Source of the DNA: Phymatolithon calcareum
Taxonomy: Eukaryota; Rhodophyta; Florideophyceae; Hapalidiales
Assembly (NCBI GenBank): GCA_977006965.1
Contig: OZ345374.1
Location: forward strand, 496,001-560,000
Direction of reading: 5' to 3'
DNA length: 64,000 nucleotides
Shown: positions 1 to 10,072 of the stretch, in pieces
Position numbering within the stretch: position 1 is the first letter of the stretch
How the letters are laid out: every line of letters starts with the position of its first letter
Made by a program: the position numbers and the translations under genes
Notes under the pieces: generated by a model
Databases searched by the model: none
What the model was told of the DNA's origin: nothing
The model's input: only the letters and a program-made list of their open reading frames with translations

Positions 1-690
1 CAATATTACCGTCAAACATGATTCAGCAAACTCAAAATCTTCTCCAGGAGGTTTGAGAATCTGTTGCGAAAACTTGATACTCTGTGAGGTATGATGTAAG
101 CAGTCCTACTAAATATTGTAAAATTAGCTTTCGATGCAATATGATAGCCTAAAACAGCTGTTTTCATCCTGTACCTATACGGTATGATATGATACAATCG
201 GTGTGTGCAGCAGTTTGTCTAGAGTCCGTCCATTGTCATACATGCCACAGTAGGCTTTCAGTGCAAGAGCGTGTATTTCGCGTTCATCAGAATTGCGCAA
301 CAGTATGTCTCAACCGTGGTCATCTTATGCGGCTAGAGTGAGTTCAGGGGTCTTCGTTCTCGAGCTCTGAGCAATCCCTGGTACACCTGGAATTTCAATA
401 ATGCTCCCGAAGGAAGACTGTCACTGTCCTGGTTCGCATACAACAATCGATTCATCTGTAACATCTCAAATTGCACCTAACAATGAACCAGATTCAATAT
501 TGGCACAGCCGAACAACTTCTTGTCGAAATGCTCCAAGCTTGTCTGTCTAAAGACCACGATCGCAGAAATAGACGTCTCCTGTGCTATACAGATAGCGGA
601 GAAGTCGTGCGGTGCTGTATGTGCTCCCTCACAGCATATTATTCCTCCTGTTGCTCACAGATGTCATTGTGTTTTCATCCCAAACGTTTT
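1..690. other. No gene recognised at the left edge
   Basis: AT-rich sequence with only short ORFs lacking recognisable motifs. Part of it could be the eroded 5' region of the Argonaute relic that follows, but nothing before about position 700 can be aligned by eye. Confidence 0.4.
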
Positions 691-714
691 ACTACTTATT
701 CTGCTTTTTCGTAC

Positions 715-2185
715 GAAGCTTATCAAGACTACAGATGCCAAGTTTGCACGGCTTTTCACAAGTGCCAACGCCGCATACGATGGGGAAAGCATTTGTACAT
801 GTCTTCTGATCCTGGTTGGGACTTACGGTCCTTCATCGTGGAAGGAGAGGGCACAAGCTGCACAGCTTCATTTCGACTCATTGATCGCATTCCAGTTGAT
901 CTAGCAGCATGCATATCCGGAGAATCTGATTTCGTTTCTCGTCGTACTTTGACATCACGTTGAAGATCAGCCCTCTCAACGTCATTGAGATATATAATCA
1001 AATATTTCATAACTTGTCAGGCGCATATTGAGGGATGCACTCCTGGTTGCAGGATATCAGGCATGGGTGTGTTTCTACCAAGCATTGCAAAACCAAGATA
1101 TGGACATGAGTCTGCAGTCGCACGCCATTGAAACGTATTATGCTGAACGGACAATATACGACTTTGCAGTTGACTTGCTTGGTCCAACAGGAGCAGCAGA
1201 AATGCCTGATGTTGTCGCATTTCCTTCGGGACTTTCTCGACGTCAAGTTAAGGAGCTTCGTAATACGATACGAGGATTTTATGTGTTGCAGAAGATGGAT
1301 ACGAATGGCACTCAATTCTGCCCGAGGCTGATAAATGATCTTTCATACCGTCCGGCATCGGACCTCAAGTTTGATAAGAAGAAAGGGGGCACCTGTAGGC
1401 GCGTGTCTGTCGCCGAACACTTCAGAGATATCGGTCAGCCCTTATTGTATCCACACTTGCCCTGTGTTGATCTTTATAGCCGGACAAACAGCAATGTCTT
1501 TATCGCGATCGAGAAAGGTACGATATGCTCTGCTACTGAGGCCAAATTGCCGACGGATCTTGATCTCAAAAATGTGGTCTGGTCTGCAAGTGAGCATAAA
1601 ATAGCCACCATAACGGGAGATCTTGATTCATGGGGAGTCCTAGCCCTTGCGAACGTCACGATACTGGAGGTTGAAAACTTCATCAAAGAGTTAATGTTTG
1701 TCGCGAGAGATGAAGAATGCCCTGATGCTGGGAATACCGTCCGTTGGACGATTGAAAAGCCCGATATTCAAAAGATCCTCCCGCCGTACGAAAGGCAATT
1801 TGTGGATTATCTACCTGGTTTTTATGATTTTTTCTTCCCGAGTGATTCTCAGAACAAGCCTTGGGATCTGATCTTGGTGATAATAGAAGAGGATACTCGT
1901 CGAGGGAGGAAGAAAAAATGGGATATTTCACTGACAGCAGAAGAAATCATGTTCCGACGCAGTGCATCAAAGGCGTCCGTGCCATAGATATTGAGGCTCT
2001 CCTGCTTAAGATAAATTCACAGCTTGGAGGTACCAATAAGAGGATTGAAAGAGCAGAAGCCTGGTACTAATGGTGGAATTGTGGCCGTAAAAGCACTGAA
2101 GCAGACACTTATTCTGGAAGCATATGGTCATCTTTCTACGCAGAACATCATTCTGGATGCACATGTCTCCTTTCATCCACTGTTT
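715..2185 (+). pseudogene. Decayed Argonaute (AGO) gene
   Basis: Three reading frames successively match a eukaryotic Argonaute. Near 770-790 the frame with AYDG passes into one reading KHLYMSS, matching the N domain (AYDGxKxLYT). From about 1028 to 1987 one frame carries linker and PAZ: RPASDLKFD, then VAEHFRDIGQPLLYPHLPC (AGO pattern VxxYFxxxYxxxLxYPxLPCL), then PWDLILVIIEEDT (AGO ILPGK region). Near 1950 the match shifts frame to VPTQCIKGVRAI and LLLKINSQLGGTN (AGO TQCV...LKINVKLGG). Another shift leads to IILDAHVSFHP near 2140-2170, the position of the PIWI motif GADVTHP, where the first catalytic Asp is His and one residue is inserted. The rest of PIWI is not found. At least three frameshifts and the lost Asp make this a relic rather than a spliced gene. 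Argonautes bind small RNAs, and a functional copy would have to lie elsewhere. Confidence 0.78.
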
Positions 2186-2249
2186 TGTATGTTTCGTAAG
2201 TCCTACTCACTTTTCGAACAATTGCCTGGTATGCCGCACTGACATTTAC

Positions 2250-3270
2250 GGAAAATAAGGGTATGCGCCACGGCATGAGTTGCACATTTGATGATTGCAA
2301 ACTTTTGTTTCTGCTTTCGAGTCCGACCTCAAGTGCTCGATCCAGATTCGCTTTAAAGTATGATTGTCATCAGAGCTCTAGATTAAGAAAGCAACTAAAA
2401 GACAGCGAACAGATTATGTAGTACCTGAACGCGAGCGAAATATTTCCTGTGAAGAGCCGTACGTTTCCATATCTACTGTACCTGGTGTCATGCTTTCAGA
2501 GTGAGACAACCAATTTACACCGATCATGCCCCGATGTCAATGCCGCTTGTGCTGATGTGATTCCGGCAGAATGATAATCTTATCATAGTCCCCTGTGCAT
2601 CATACTTTGGACCAATATACTGCGGATATGATGCGTTTCCAGTCCCTAAATGAAACGACAATCTACGTAAATGGACCAGGGTGGTTCATTCGGATCATGC
2701 CCTACGCTGCTTCGAATTTCGATCATTTCCTTTATTATAAATTGGTGACGTTTGTACTGGGAGGTGCGGGAAACAGCACTTTTTTGATATTTGACGCATG
2801 ATAGTTCCATGGTTATTGATATCGATATATCATATCGGAGTTTGTACCTATTCCGCGAAATTGGTCTGTAATTATTAGTCCAGCAAGGTGAAACTTTGCA
2901 AAAAAAGAATATATGATAGCTCAATTAAAAGACACGACACATTATCTTATTGGCCGGTTTCGAATCATGTTCGTAACTTTTTGCAACTGTACCGCTTTAC
3001 AAGCGTTTTTAAAAAACACAAGCGAAACACAAGCGACTTCAAATCTTTAAGAGCGTGTAGCGCTGAAACTGCTTACGGGATTTAGTTCAAAACCGGTGTG
3101 CTTTTTAGATTTGGATGAGGGGAAAAAAGCACGCTATATTTTATGGACCGTCCATCTCTTCTCGAACCGTGCTTTTCAACATGCAAAACACGATTGTTGC
3201 GAAATCAGTGTAGTTTTGCATTTTATAGGACGCCCGTGCCTCTTTAGGGCTGAAGGACGGTCATTTTTTT
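2250..3270. other. Gene-empty AT-rich spacer
   Basis: No convincing coding sequence. It may include the eroded 3' end of the Argonaute relic and sequence 3' of the minus-strand transposase, but no motif could be assigned. Confidence 0.4.
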
Positions 3271-3273
3271 TGG

Positions 3274-3310
3274 TGTCCTTTTTAGGTAGCCTGGTAACCT
3301 AAAAAGGACA
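3274..3310. repeat. Short inverted repeat 3' of the transposase ORF
   Basis: Perfect 14-bp arms (TGTCCTTTTTAGGT at 3274-3287, its complement at 3297-3310) around a 9-nt loop, starting about 10 bp beyond the stop of the minus-strand transposase ORF. It could be a hairpin in that element's 3' region or one of the loop-poor palindromes scattered through this window. Confidence 0.7.
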
Positions 3311-3320
3311 GCCAAAAGAA

Positions 3321-4228
3321 TTATGATATAAACATCTCGGGGGGCTGTACAGATCTTTGAAGTTTCACCTGCAAAAAGACAAGCGCAGACATAGTATAAA
3401 GTTTCTTCTTGTCTCTATCTAGTAGTCGGTTCTGAGTTGGAAGATTGCAGTCAGCAAGGTATCCAATCAAGAAAGATTCGCAGACTTCGCGATGGCGTGG
3501 AGACGGAAGAAGTTTAAACACCAGGTTAATGCAGTCGCGTAAATGACCTGTGAGTAAGTGGTCTGGGGCAATAAAGCAGGATAAATACGGATCTAAATCC
3601 CCCGGGACGACAGAATTGCCGCACGATGTTTTAGGAATACGATGTTTCGCCTCTACCATCGCCTTCCGTATGCGGTGGATTGGGAGGCTGTGAGCTTCGA
3701 CGCCATGTTTCAGACCCAGCAAGCGGCATGTCTCCGGCTTAGGCATGCAATCTCTGATCGCCGTGTGCTGATAGTACCCCCTGAAAAATGCGGACAGCCG
3801 GCTGTGTTGTGCACGACAAGTATAGCGGCAACAAACTAATGTAGATGACTGCCTGGACACTCTGCATAGGTGACAGCACAACGTGCTGGTGTGTCCAAGT
3901 ACATCGAGTGCACTGTTCAACGCAGGAGTGTCTCCTGTGAAGCCAACGAGTTCGAGAAAGATTCTTGGCTTCATTCCATGGGCGTCGAAGTCAACAAATC
4001 CATCAGTCATACCAGTAATAACATCGACTTGAAGCCGGCGAAAAACAGCTTCAACTCCAACGCCGGGTGGTGCGAGACTTAAAATTCGGACGGCTCGGGA
4101 TGAGGAACGTGCCTGCAGAGGAAGGTTTAGGCAGTGCAGGTAGAAGCCTTCTGCCGTTGCACTCTTTCCGGCAAACATTGTGAAATCATCCCAATACAGC
4201 AAGAAACGATAGATGAAGTATTTTCACC
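3321..4228 (-). CDS. Tnp2-like transposase, C-terminal part
   Basis: About 300 codons, open from just after a TGA at about 4228. It has no ATG until the Met in WDDFTMFAG, so it probably continues the upstream ORF by a -1 shift or a splice. LYWDDFTMFAGKSATAEG and LNLPLQARSSSRAV resemble the Tnp2/CACTA (Transposase_21) segment ending in LNLPPELR. ELVGFTGDTPALNSALDVLG followed by HTSTLCCHLCR fits the family signature of a GDSPA-like motif and then HxxxxGCxxC. VDFDAHGM upstream may carry an acidic catalytic residue. CESFLIGYLADCNLPTQN resembles the family's C-terminal helical part. The role would be transposon excision and integration. It overlaps the larger ORF by about 100 bp in a different frame, and no CACTA termini were seen, so an old copy is possible. 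Confidence 0.6.
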
Positions 4229-6187
4229 GTTCGGAAGGGTACCGGTGCTACTGACAGGCTTGTACCGCTCTGGACCTCTTTTTCCACCGTGCCCACGAAC
4301 AAGGTGGACTGCAGAAACGTTTTCATACTTGTTCTGCCCATTTTCACTTAGTGATGAGCAAATGTCGGAGATTTTAGCTTCGTCGAGGATGCGTGACCTC
4401 CCTGAGATCCAAAGAACGTGACGGGATATTTCTTCAAACTCTGTCCAGAAACGATGAACAAGTAGGACTCTCGGTGACTCAGCAGAAGCAATAGTTTCCG
4501 TATTTAGAGATTCAGAACTGTCGAAGTCGGAGAGACGGCACGGACGAATCATAGCTACAATATCTCCAGGTTTCAGGAGTGGTTTCTCCCAGTCCCTCAG
4601 CGCAGCTTCCGCCTCAGCCTTGCGCCTCTTTAGTGCCTCCCTCCTCGCTTTCAGAGCGGCCGCCATTGCTACAGAAACCTTTCTCTTCTTCTTAGTATCG
4701 TCGGAGGTGTAGGGGACTCCATCTGTATCGTCGACATCCTCTCTTGGAAGCTCAGGCACGATCGTAGTTACACTGTCAGTCGGGGAGCGATAGGAAGAGA
4801 AGCTGAAAAGGCGGACCAATGTAGCATCGCGAGCCGAGAGACCTTCGTGGGGAGAGGTTTCGAACTCCGGTACGTTCCTACGACACGGATGATGAACGTT
4901 CCATATAGTTTCGACAGTGCCGCGTAGAGAGGTTTTAGGAGAGTCCATATTTGGACTTCTAAAAAAAGACAAGAGAGAATCAGAGGCTGATTCTCTAGAA
5001 AGCAGAGACACGCTTACCACGTCTCCCTTCTCGCAGAAGGCAGTATTAGACTGAAACCCTTCTTGCCCATCAACGCTCACCTTTGTGGCAGGACCGTAGA
5101 ACCAGCTGCGAGCTGCTACGATGGGCCAGGAATCCAGACAGCCCGTTGCCGTCGTCACCGATACATGGCACGGGTTAGTACCTTCGGAATAACTTTCAAG
5201 ACTGGTGGATCGCATGAGATCGAAGACTGGACCAGTTGCCATGTCCGCCCGCGCGTACTCGCTAGGTAAGACGACGCGCACTTCGGCCTCTGGAAGCCCT
5301 TCTTCGTTGTGTGAAGAGCAACGCGCACCGGCTTTCCGAACATCCACAGTTTCGAAAAAATTCTGTCCCCTCGGTGCTAGATGCTTATAGAGCAATGGTC
5401 GGAATATACGGGAAACTGTGGAGTAATGAGGTAGACAATTCATACGCCCTGTAGCATGTTCAGGGTACGAATGGGCTTCATTGGTGGCCGTCCAAGTGCA
5501 TTGACCCATTTTGGAAAAGGTGTCAGCAACTATGCGCATGGCTTGATACATGATCTTGGTCAGCTTCATTGTGCCAGCCGTCATTAAAATGCTCCATAGC
5601 GCCCTCCAGCTTGCGATTAAAATCTTCGGCTTGCGGTGTCCGGACTGTTCGACTTGTTCTCCCTCATTCTGGGTATCTTCGATGTGCGCTTCTAAACCTC
5701 CAGCAGAATCCACATCTTCCATCATCGCGACGGAGTCCTGGTTCAGTTGCACAGGTGAAGTCGGTTCGTGTTGCGGCGGAGGAAGTTCTCGGGGGTTATA
5801 ATGCTCAGCCTTTTCTCCGCTTTCTGCCAAATCTTCTGTTTCAACAGGAAAATATTCCGCCGATCTGAGTGAATGGAAGGTCTGCATGACAGCCTCCCGT
5901 CCATCAACTGCTGATAACTCTTGTTGCCTCGAAATAGTGTCTAGTGGTCTACGTTGAGGAGGGGACGGGACTTCGGATGCCTGCTGCAACGCGGTGTTGG
6001 ATTCATAAACAGGCTCAGATGCACCGTTTGTATCGAGAACATGTCCACCCGCATGGGTTTGTAGTGTGTTGCTTCTTGCGGTAGAAACGGTTTCTGTCGA
6101 AGTGCGTGGCTCAAAGGGCGTAACTGCAACGAAATCGTTGAACCGGTTCTTACTTCGACGTCTTCTTTTCTGAGCTGGGCGCTCCAT
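4127..6187 (-). CDS. Tnp2-like element ORF1: NLS, DNA-binding and linker region
   Basis: About 686 residues from the Met of MERPAQKRRRRSKNRF, chosen because it starts directly on a strong nuclear localisation signal (an alternative ATG lies at 6241). Residues about 20-200 are low-complexity and acidic. The central part (SWRALWSILMTAGTMKLTK, HYSTVSRIFRPLLYKHLAP) is globular and unrecognised. A basic Ala/Lys/Arg-rich helix sits near the C terminus (KKKRKVSVAMAAALKARREA) and is followed by KPGDIVAMIRP and a beta-rich stretch with VHRFWTEFEEISRHVLWISG, weakly like a BAH module. The 3' end overlaps the catalytic-like ORF, which suggests one protein joined by frameshift or splicing. Assignment rests mainly on that neighbour. 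Confidence 0.5.
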   Translation of the reverse strand: MERPAQKRRRRSKNRFNDFVAVTPFEPRTSTETVSTARSNTLQTHAGGHVLDTNGASEPVYESNTALQQASEVPSPPQRRPLDTISRQQELSAVDGREAVMQTFHSLRSAEYFPVETEDLAESGEKAEHYNPRELPPPQHEPTSPVQLNQDSVAMMEDVDSAGGLEAHIEDTQNEGEQVEQSGHRKPKILIASWRALWSILMTAGTMKLTKIMYQAMRIVADTFSKMGQCTWTATNEAHSYPEHATGRMNCLPHYSTVSRIFRPLLYKHLAPRGQNFFETVDVRKAGARCSSHNEEGLPEAEVRVVLPSEYARADMATGPVFDLMRSTSLESYSEGTNPCHVSVTTATGCLDSWPIVAARSWFYGPATKVSVDGQEGFQSNTAFCEKGDVVSVSLLSRESASDSLLSFFRSPNMDSPKTSLRGTVETIWNVHHPCRRNVPEFETSPHEGLSARDATLVRLFSFSSYRSPTDSVTTIVPELPREDVDDTDGVPYTSDDTKKKRKVSVAMAAALKARREALKRRKAEAEAALRDWEKPLLKPGDIVAMIRPCRLSDFDSSESLNTETIASAESPRVLLVHRFWTEFEEISRHVLWISGRSRILDEAKISDICSSLSENGQNKYENVSAVHLVRGHGGKRGPERYKPVSSTGTLPNGENTSSIVSCCIGMISQCLPERVQRQKASTCTA

Positions 6188-6249
6188 GAGAAGTGTTTGA
6201 AGAGGAATGATAAACAGAGCAGTCACACTCTGCAGCTCCATGTGTACGT

Positions 6250-6785
6250 ACGGGCACTTAGAGGAGCGAAAGATGGTACCACCTTTCCCACCTCGACATG
6301 ACTATTCTATACTGCAGGATAGTACTTTAGCAGACTTCGTAACAACTGCTTGGCTGACATGGAACTACTTGCTCAATGTGGAAAAGTATTGTTGGAAATG
6401 GTTGACATGGGATATGAGATGTCATTATGATTGCATTGATCCGTGATTTATGTGTTGACAATGCCCTCTCCGATACGATATAGAAGCGATGACGACGTTA
6501 CATACTGTAGTGAAAACATTGGGAAGGCAATGGTCAATCGCAAGTATGTAGAAGATATGCCTCCGGAATACAACTCAACATGACGGGCAGTATATCAGTG
6601 CTCTGTATATCGCGTGCATCTGGCATACATTCAGGCAATACTTCGTGCGCTCACTCACTCTCTGGCCAGCAGCCTGCAACATCGCGCAGGAGATATCCTC
6701 GCTCCAGCGCCCCTCCAACAATCTCTACGTGCGCACGTCTCAGCTTGAATCAATTCTATTCGCACCAGCGCACCTTCGATTGACC
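6250..6785. other. Divergent spacer between transposase ORF and unknown gene
   Basis: The 5' regions of the minus-strand transposase and the plus-strand ORF at 6786 face each other here. The frame of the latter stays open upstream to about 6645 without an ATG. No terminal repeats were recognised. Confidence 0.4.
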
Positions 6786-8051
6786 ATGCCGCAAAACTTT
6801 CCAGTCCCGATAATGCCAAGACCAAGGACTGGATCGGGCGCCAGACTGAATCTGGGTAACTCAAGCTATGTCCGTATTCCCAGTCAAGAGACAGTGCAAA
6901 CAGTTCAGGGAAGAGTTCCGGCTTTTCGACAACCGGATTCAGCGTCCAATGCCTTACAAGACCGTCCTCATTCGCACGGGCCGAGCACCGATACTATCAT
7001 CCGTGAGCTTGAAGAGCTGCGTCGTTCCCAAGCGGAAACAAGTGTTATGCTGTCACGATTCTCGGCGGAGCTGTCAGCAACACAAGCGATGGTAGAAAAA
7101 GAAGTGATTTCGTCCTCAGAAACCTCTAGCGCCCGAGAAACGTGTCTGCTAGAGAGACTTTTGATTTTCCTTCGGATACGAGCGGCCAAGATTCTTCAAC
7201 AAGGAAGCACCCAGCTTGGAAAAACCGTCTCAGTTGCAATTGCGGCCAATGCGGTCAGAGAAGTTGTGCTAAGGTCCCAATCGACGGACTGTACACTGCA
7301 AGACTTTCAGATTCTGGCAAAGTCATTAATGACCAGGGCGTCTGTTCGTTGCTATTTGTTCCCCTCGTCGTATTACGCGTTATTCCCTAATGGACGACGT
7401 TTTATGCGCTTTGAGATATTATTTCCATCATTCTACGATATCTGCGAAGCCCTCCACCTGGACATTGCACAAAGGGAATCAGGAGTCTATCGGATGAAGA
7501 AAGGAAGTTCTCAGCACCTCCGAGCTGTCCAAATTTTGGGGGTGAGCGCGAGGAGGAAGCTTCCCACCGGAGGCTCTGACCGCGCTTTGCTCGTGGCTTG
7601 TATCTTCCCATCGGAAGATTGCACAATCCAGGTCCCCTCTTTGTACCAAAGGACGTTAGAGCGAGTGGACGATACCTGGCAATCTGAATTCGAATACCAG
7701 AGCGTCGACGCCTCGGCGTTCGCAAGCGTTCATTCTTATGATGCAGGGAGCTCTGATTCCGACTGTGCAAATGCGCAAACGTCTAGTCTGAACACAAGCT
7801 CGAATGAGAACAGAACGTCCGCACTTCGATGGGAAAGATTAGCTTCGGGACACACAGATTCTGACGCGTCCCCTCAAAATATTGCTGGCACGATTCGTTC
7901 ATTCTTTCCGGCCGTTATTGTACGCTCAAGAACTTTGACAGAATCGGCACACAGAATTTTTAGTACTCCAATACAAGGTAAGTTTTTAAAAGATATCGTA
8001 GTCTCACCGCCATCACAGACTTCGCAAGCAACGCCCACAAGAGTCAATTAA
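6786..8051 (+). CDS. Unrecognised protein, coiled coil plus helical core
   Basis: 421 codons from the first ATG (MPQNFPVPIMPRPRTGSG). Not recognised. The first ~100 residues are Pro/Ser/Arg-rich. A short coiled coil follows (IIRELEELRRSQAETSVML), then a mostly helical, probably globular region of about 200 residues (RLLIFLRIRAAKIL, then RASVRCYLFPSSYYALFPNG and FEILFPSFYDICEALHLDIA), and a Ser/Asn/Thr-rich tail. No Cys/His clusters, membrane segments or catalytic signature. It ends 30 bp before the 3' end of the convergent minus-strand gene, which also has a coiled coil followed by a helical core. The long intact frame in an otherwise eroded zone suggests recent function, possibly with the neighbouring transposase. 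That link rests only on position. Confidence 0.5.
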   Translation: MPQNFPVPIMPRPRTGSGARLNLGNSSYVRIPSQETVQTVQGRVPAFRQPDSASNALQDRPHSHGPSTDTIIRELEELRRSQAETSVMLSRFSAELSATQAMVEKEVISSSETSSARETCLLERLLIFLRIRAAKILQQGSTQLGKTVSVAIAANAVREVVLRSQSTDCTLQDFQILAKSLMTRASVRCYLFPSSYYALFPNGRRFMRFEILFPSFYDICEALHLDIAQRESGVYRMKKGSSQHLRAVQILGVSARRKLPTGGSDRALLVACIFPSEDCTIQVPSLYQRTLERVDDTWQSEFEYQSVDASAFASVHSYDAGSSDSDCANAQTSSLNTSSNENRTSALRWERLASGHTDSDASPQNIAGTIRSFFPAVIVRSRTLTESAHRIFSTPIQGKFLKDIVVSPPSQTSQATPTRVN

Positions 8052-8081
8052 TCCGAAAATTAAACAAACAAATACAAGTTT

Positions 8082-8500
8082 TCACATGAGCATGGCCGAC
8101 TCTAAATCGACAATAAAGTCCTCGAACAATGGCTCCTGTTCCGCCACGCCTCGAAAACCCGCCTCAGACTGCGCGCTTTCCGCGACCGCCGCCGTGGCCG
8201 CTGCAGCCGCCGCCTTCTTCGCTTCAGCCTCCTTCTCCTTTCGCTTCTTCTCCTCCGCGATGTATGCCGTCCAGGTGATTGTAAGCTTCTTCTGAACGAT
8301 GCTTGCCAGCTCCACGCCACCATCTCTCAAACTTAAGGTCACATCTCCCATTGCTTGCTCCCGCTCGCAGGTTGCCGTGCCCATCGCGATCTCTTCTACC
8401 TTGGTAATAGACAGCCCCAATGCAGTCCTTATGGCGCCACGAATCGCAATAGCTACATCGTGGATAGTGACATTGGAGACGCGCCAAGAGCCAGCCTTGC
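8082..8500 (-). CDS. 3' segment of interrupted unknown gene
   Basis: Open frame containing NVTIHDVAIAIRGAIRTALG, then a lysine/glutamate/alanine helix (AEEKKRKEKEAEAKKAAAAA) and an acidic tail ending EDFIVDLESAMLM. It has no convincing start of its own, and the preceding reading frame ends within its first 50 bases, so it reads as the C-terminal continuation of the ORF upstream after a single frameshift or a very short intron near 8480-8530. Not recognised. Confidence 0.4.
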
Positions 8501-10072
8501 CTCGCCAACTCTGTAAAGCTCCATAAGAAATTGCCGGGCAACGGCGTGCAGATGAACTTCTTCCTCTACTGCGTGTTGCACATTCCGATTATCCTCGGTT
8601 CCCCTCTTGACCACGTCCTTCTTGTACTTCAGTACGACTGACAGACAAGGAAATGCACTCGGAAGTCTTTTCAAGGCATTCAGATTTTCCTGATCATCCT
8701 TTCCGAAAACGACTTGACTGTTTTTCTCTCGCGATCTCTTGACGGACGTCACTTTAGCGTTCGGAATGTCCCAGTGCCCCTCATCCCCAACTTCCCAAAA
8801 GACGTCTGAATCCTGCTCCTCCATCCACGAAGTATTTTCGTCGTTGAATACGAACTCGTAGCCGTCGTCCGCCGCATCTGCGACAAGTTGAAACTCGGCG
8901 TCGCGTGCTGGTGGGTTATTCACTAGCTCCTCTTTCGACGGCTTAAACTCAAAAATCTTGTCCAGTAGAAACAGAAGGTTCTCGCACAGTACCTTCCGCG
9001 TGTTCGAACGACCGTAGTTCAACAACCCCATGATAAACTAGCGAATTGTCCACACACCATGCCTGGACTCTTCAAGCTCACTTTCCGTCAAGTTCGGTCT
9101 GCGACGTTTTCCACGTGGCTCATCGACTCCACCCCCGGTCCTTCTTGTCTCAGCAGGCGCACAAAACACTTGATTAATAACAGCGAACGTATCAGCAGGC
9201 TCCTCCATAGACTTTAACCACGCCGGAGCTCGTAAGACGTTCCTTGCAGTTTGCACAGCCGCAGATTCAGCATTCTCAAAGTCATCAACAGGAACGGACT
9301 CCACGACACATTCCCGCACATGTACAACCGCATGTGCGATTATGCTCGATATGGCATCTCGAAGTATAAAGCTCCAGATCCGTCCGACTGGACTTACAAA
9401 CTTTTGTTTTTGCTCAATCTGCCGGTTGGAGTACAAACAAGCTGCGAACCCGGACGCCCCTTTCAGAGTAGTACTGTGGCGGGCCAAAGTTCGAGCAACG
9501 TACTCACCGAGCCACCTCTGCGCAGGTCTGACTCGGGATGTGAAGCTCCCTACAATGCTGAGCATAGTCCAGAAGAGCAACGGGGTTACGCCTTTATGAT
9601 TCATGACAACGCTTACAAACATAGCCGGGTCAGGCTTCGACTCTTCTTCTTTTCGCTTCCATTGGCGGTCTGAGTACCGGCTGCCGCTATCAGCACTGAG
9701 AGCACCACTTGTCTTTAGTATGTCCTGGATATTTTGAAGAGCCAGGTTTGCTTTGGCGTCCATCTTGGCCAGCAACCGCGATTCTAGTTTACCGAAGTGC
9801 TTTGAGCGTTCTTCTGTCATCTTCCGCTCGATGTCGCCTAAGCGGCGGTTCAAATATTCGATTAACTGCCCATCTTGTTCGGAGGATATAGTCACACCAT
9901 CCGTAGGAGCTCTGATGTTCCCTGTTGTCACCTCACTAGCGGCTCGGAGAGGGTCGACATGCTCCTGCGCTGGGGCCTGGGAGTTGCGGTTCCCCAGGCG
10001 CTCCTGGGATGTTCGATGTGACTCGGCTCCCCGATTGCGTGGATGCGCTGCGCGGGATACTTCGAGGTCCAT
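8453..10072 (-). CDS. Unrecognised protein interrupted by one in-frame TAG
   Basis: The reading frame starts at the ATG at 10072 (MDLEVSRAAHPRNRG) and runs 344 codons to a TAG at 9038-9040. After six bases the same frame continues from an ATG at 9031 for 192 codons. The first part has a low-complexity N terminus, a coiled coil (LIEYLNRRLGDIERKMTEER) and a helical core (GVTPLLFWTMLSIVGSF). The second part is acidic in the middle (EDSDVF-like stretches) and otherwise globular. No family recognised. The single amber codon in a long open frame may be a nonsense mutation, an assembly error, a codon removed by splicing, or programmed readthrough. The sequence alone does not decide. Confidence 0.45.

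Noticed and set aside
3000-6640. CACTA-type terminal inverted repeats around the Tnp2-like ORFs
   Set aside because: No CACTA/TAGTG pair with matching arms found by eye, so the element's ends are left undefined.
8102-8323. Arg-rich minus-strand ORF in another frame over 8.1-8.3 kb
   Set aside because: Frame-shifted reading of the Glu/Lys/Ala helix of the overlapping gene.
9251-9673. 140-codon plus-strand ORF at 9.25-9.67 kb
   Set aside because: Antisense to the longer minus-strand coding frame with a better protein-like composition.
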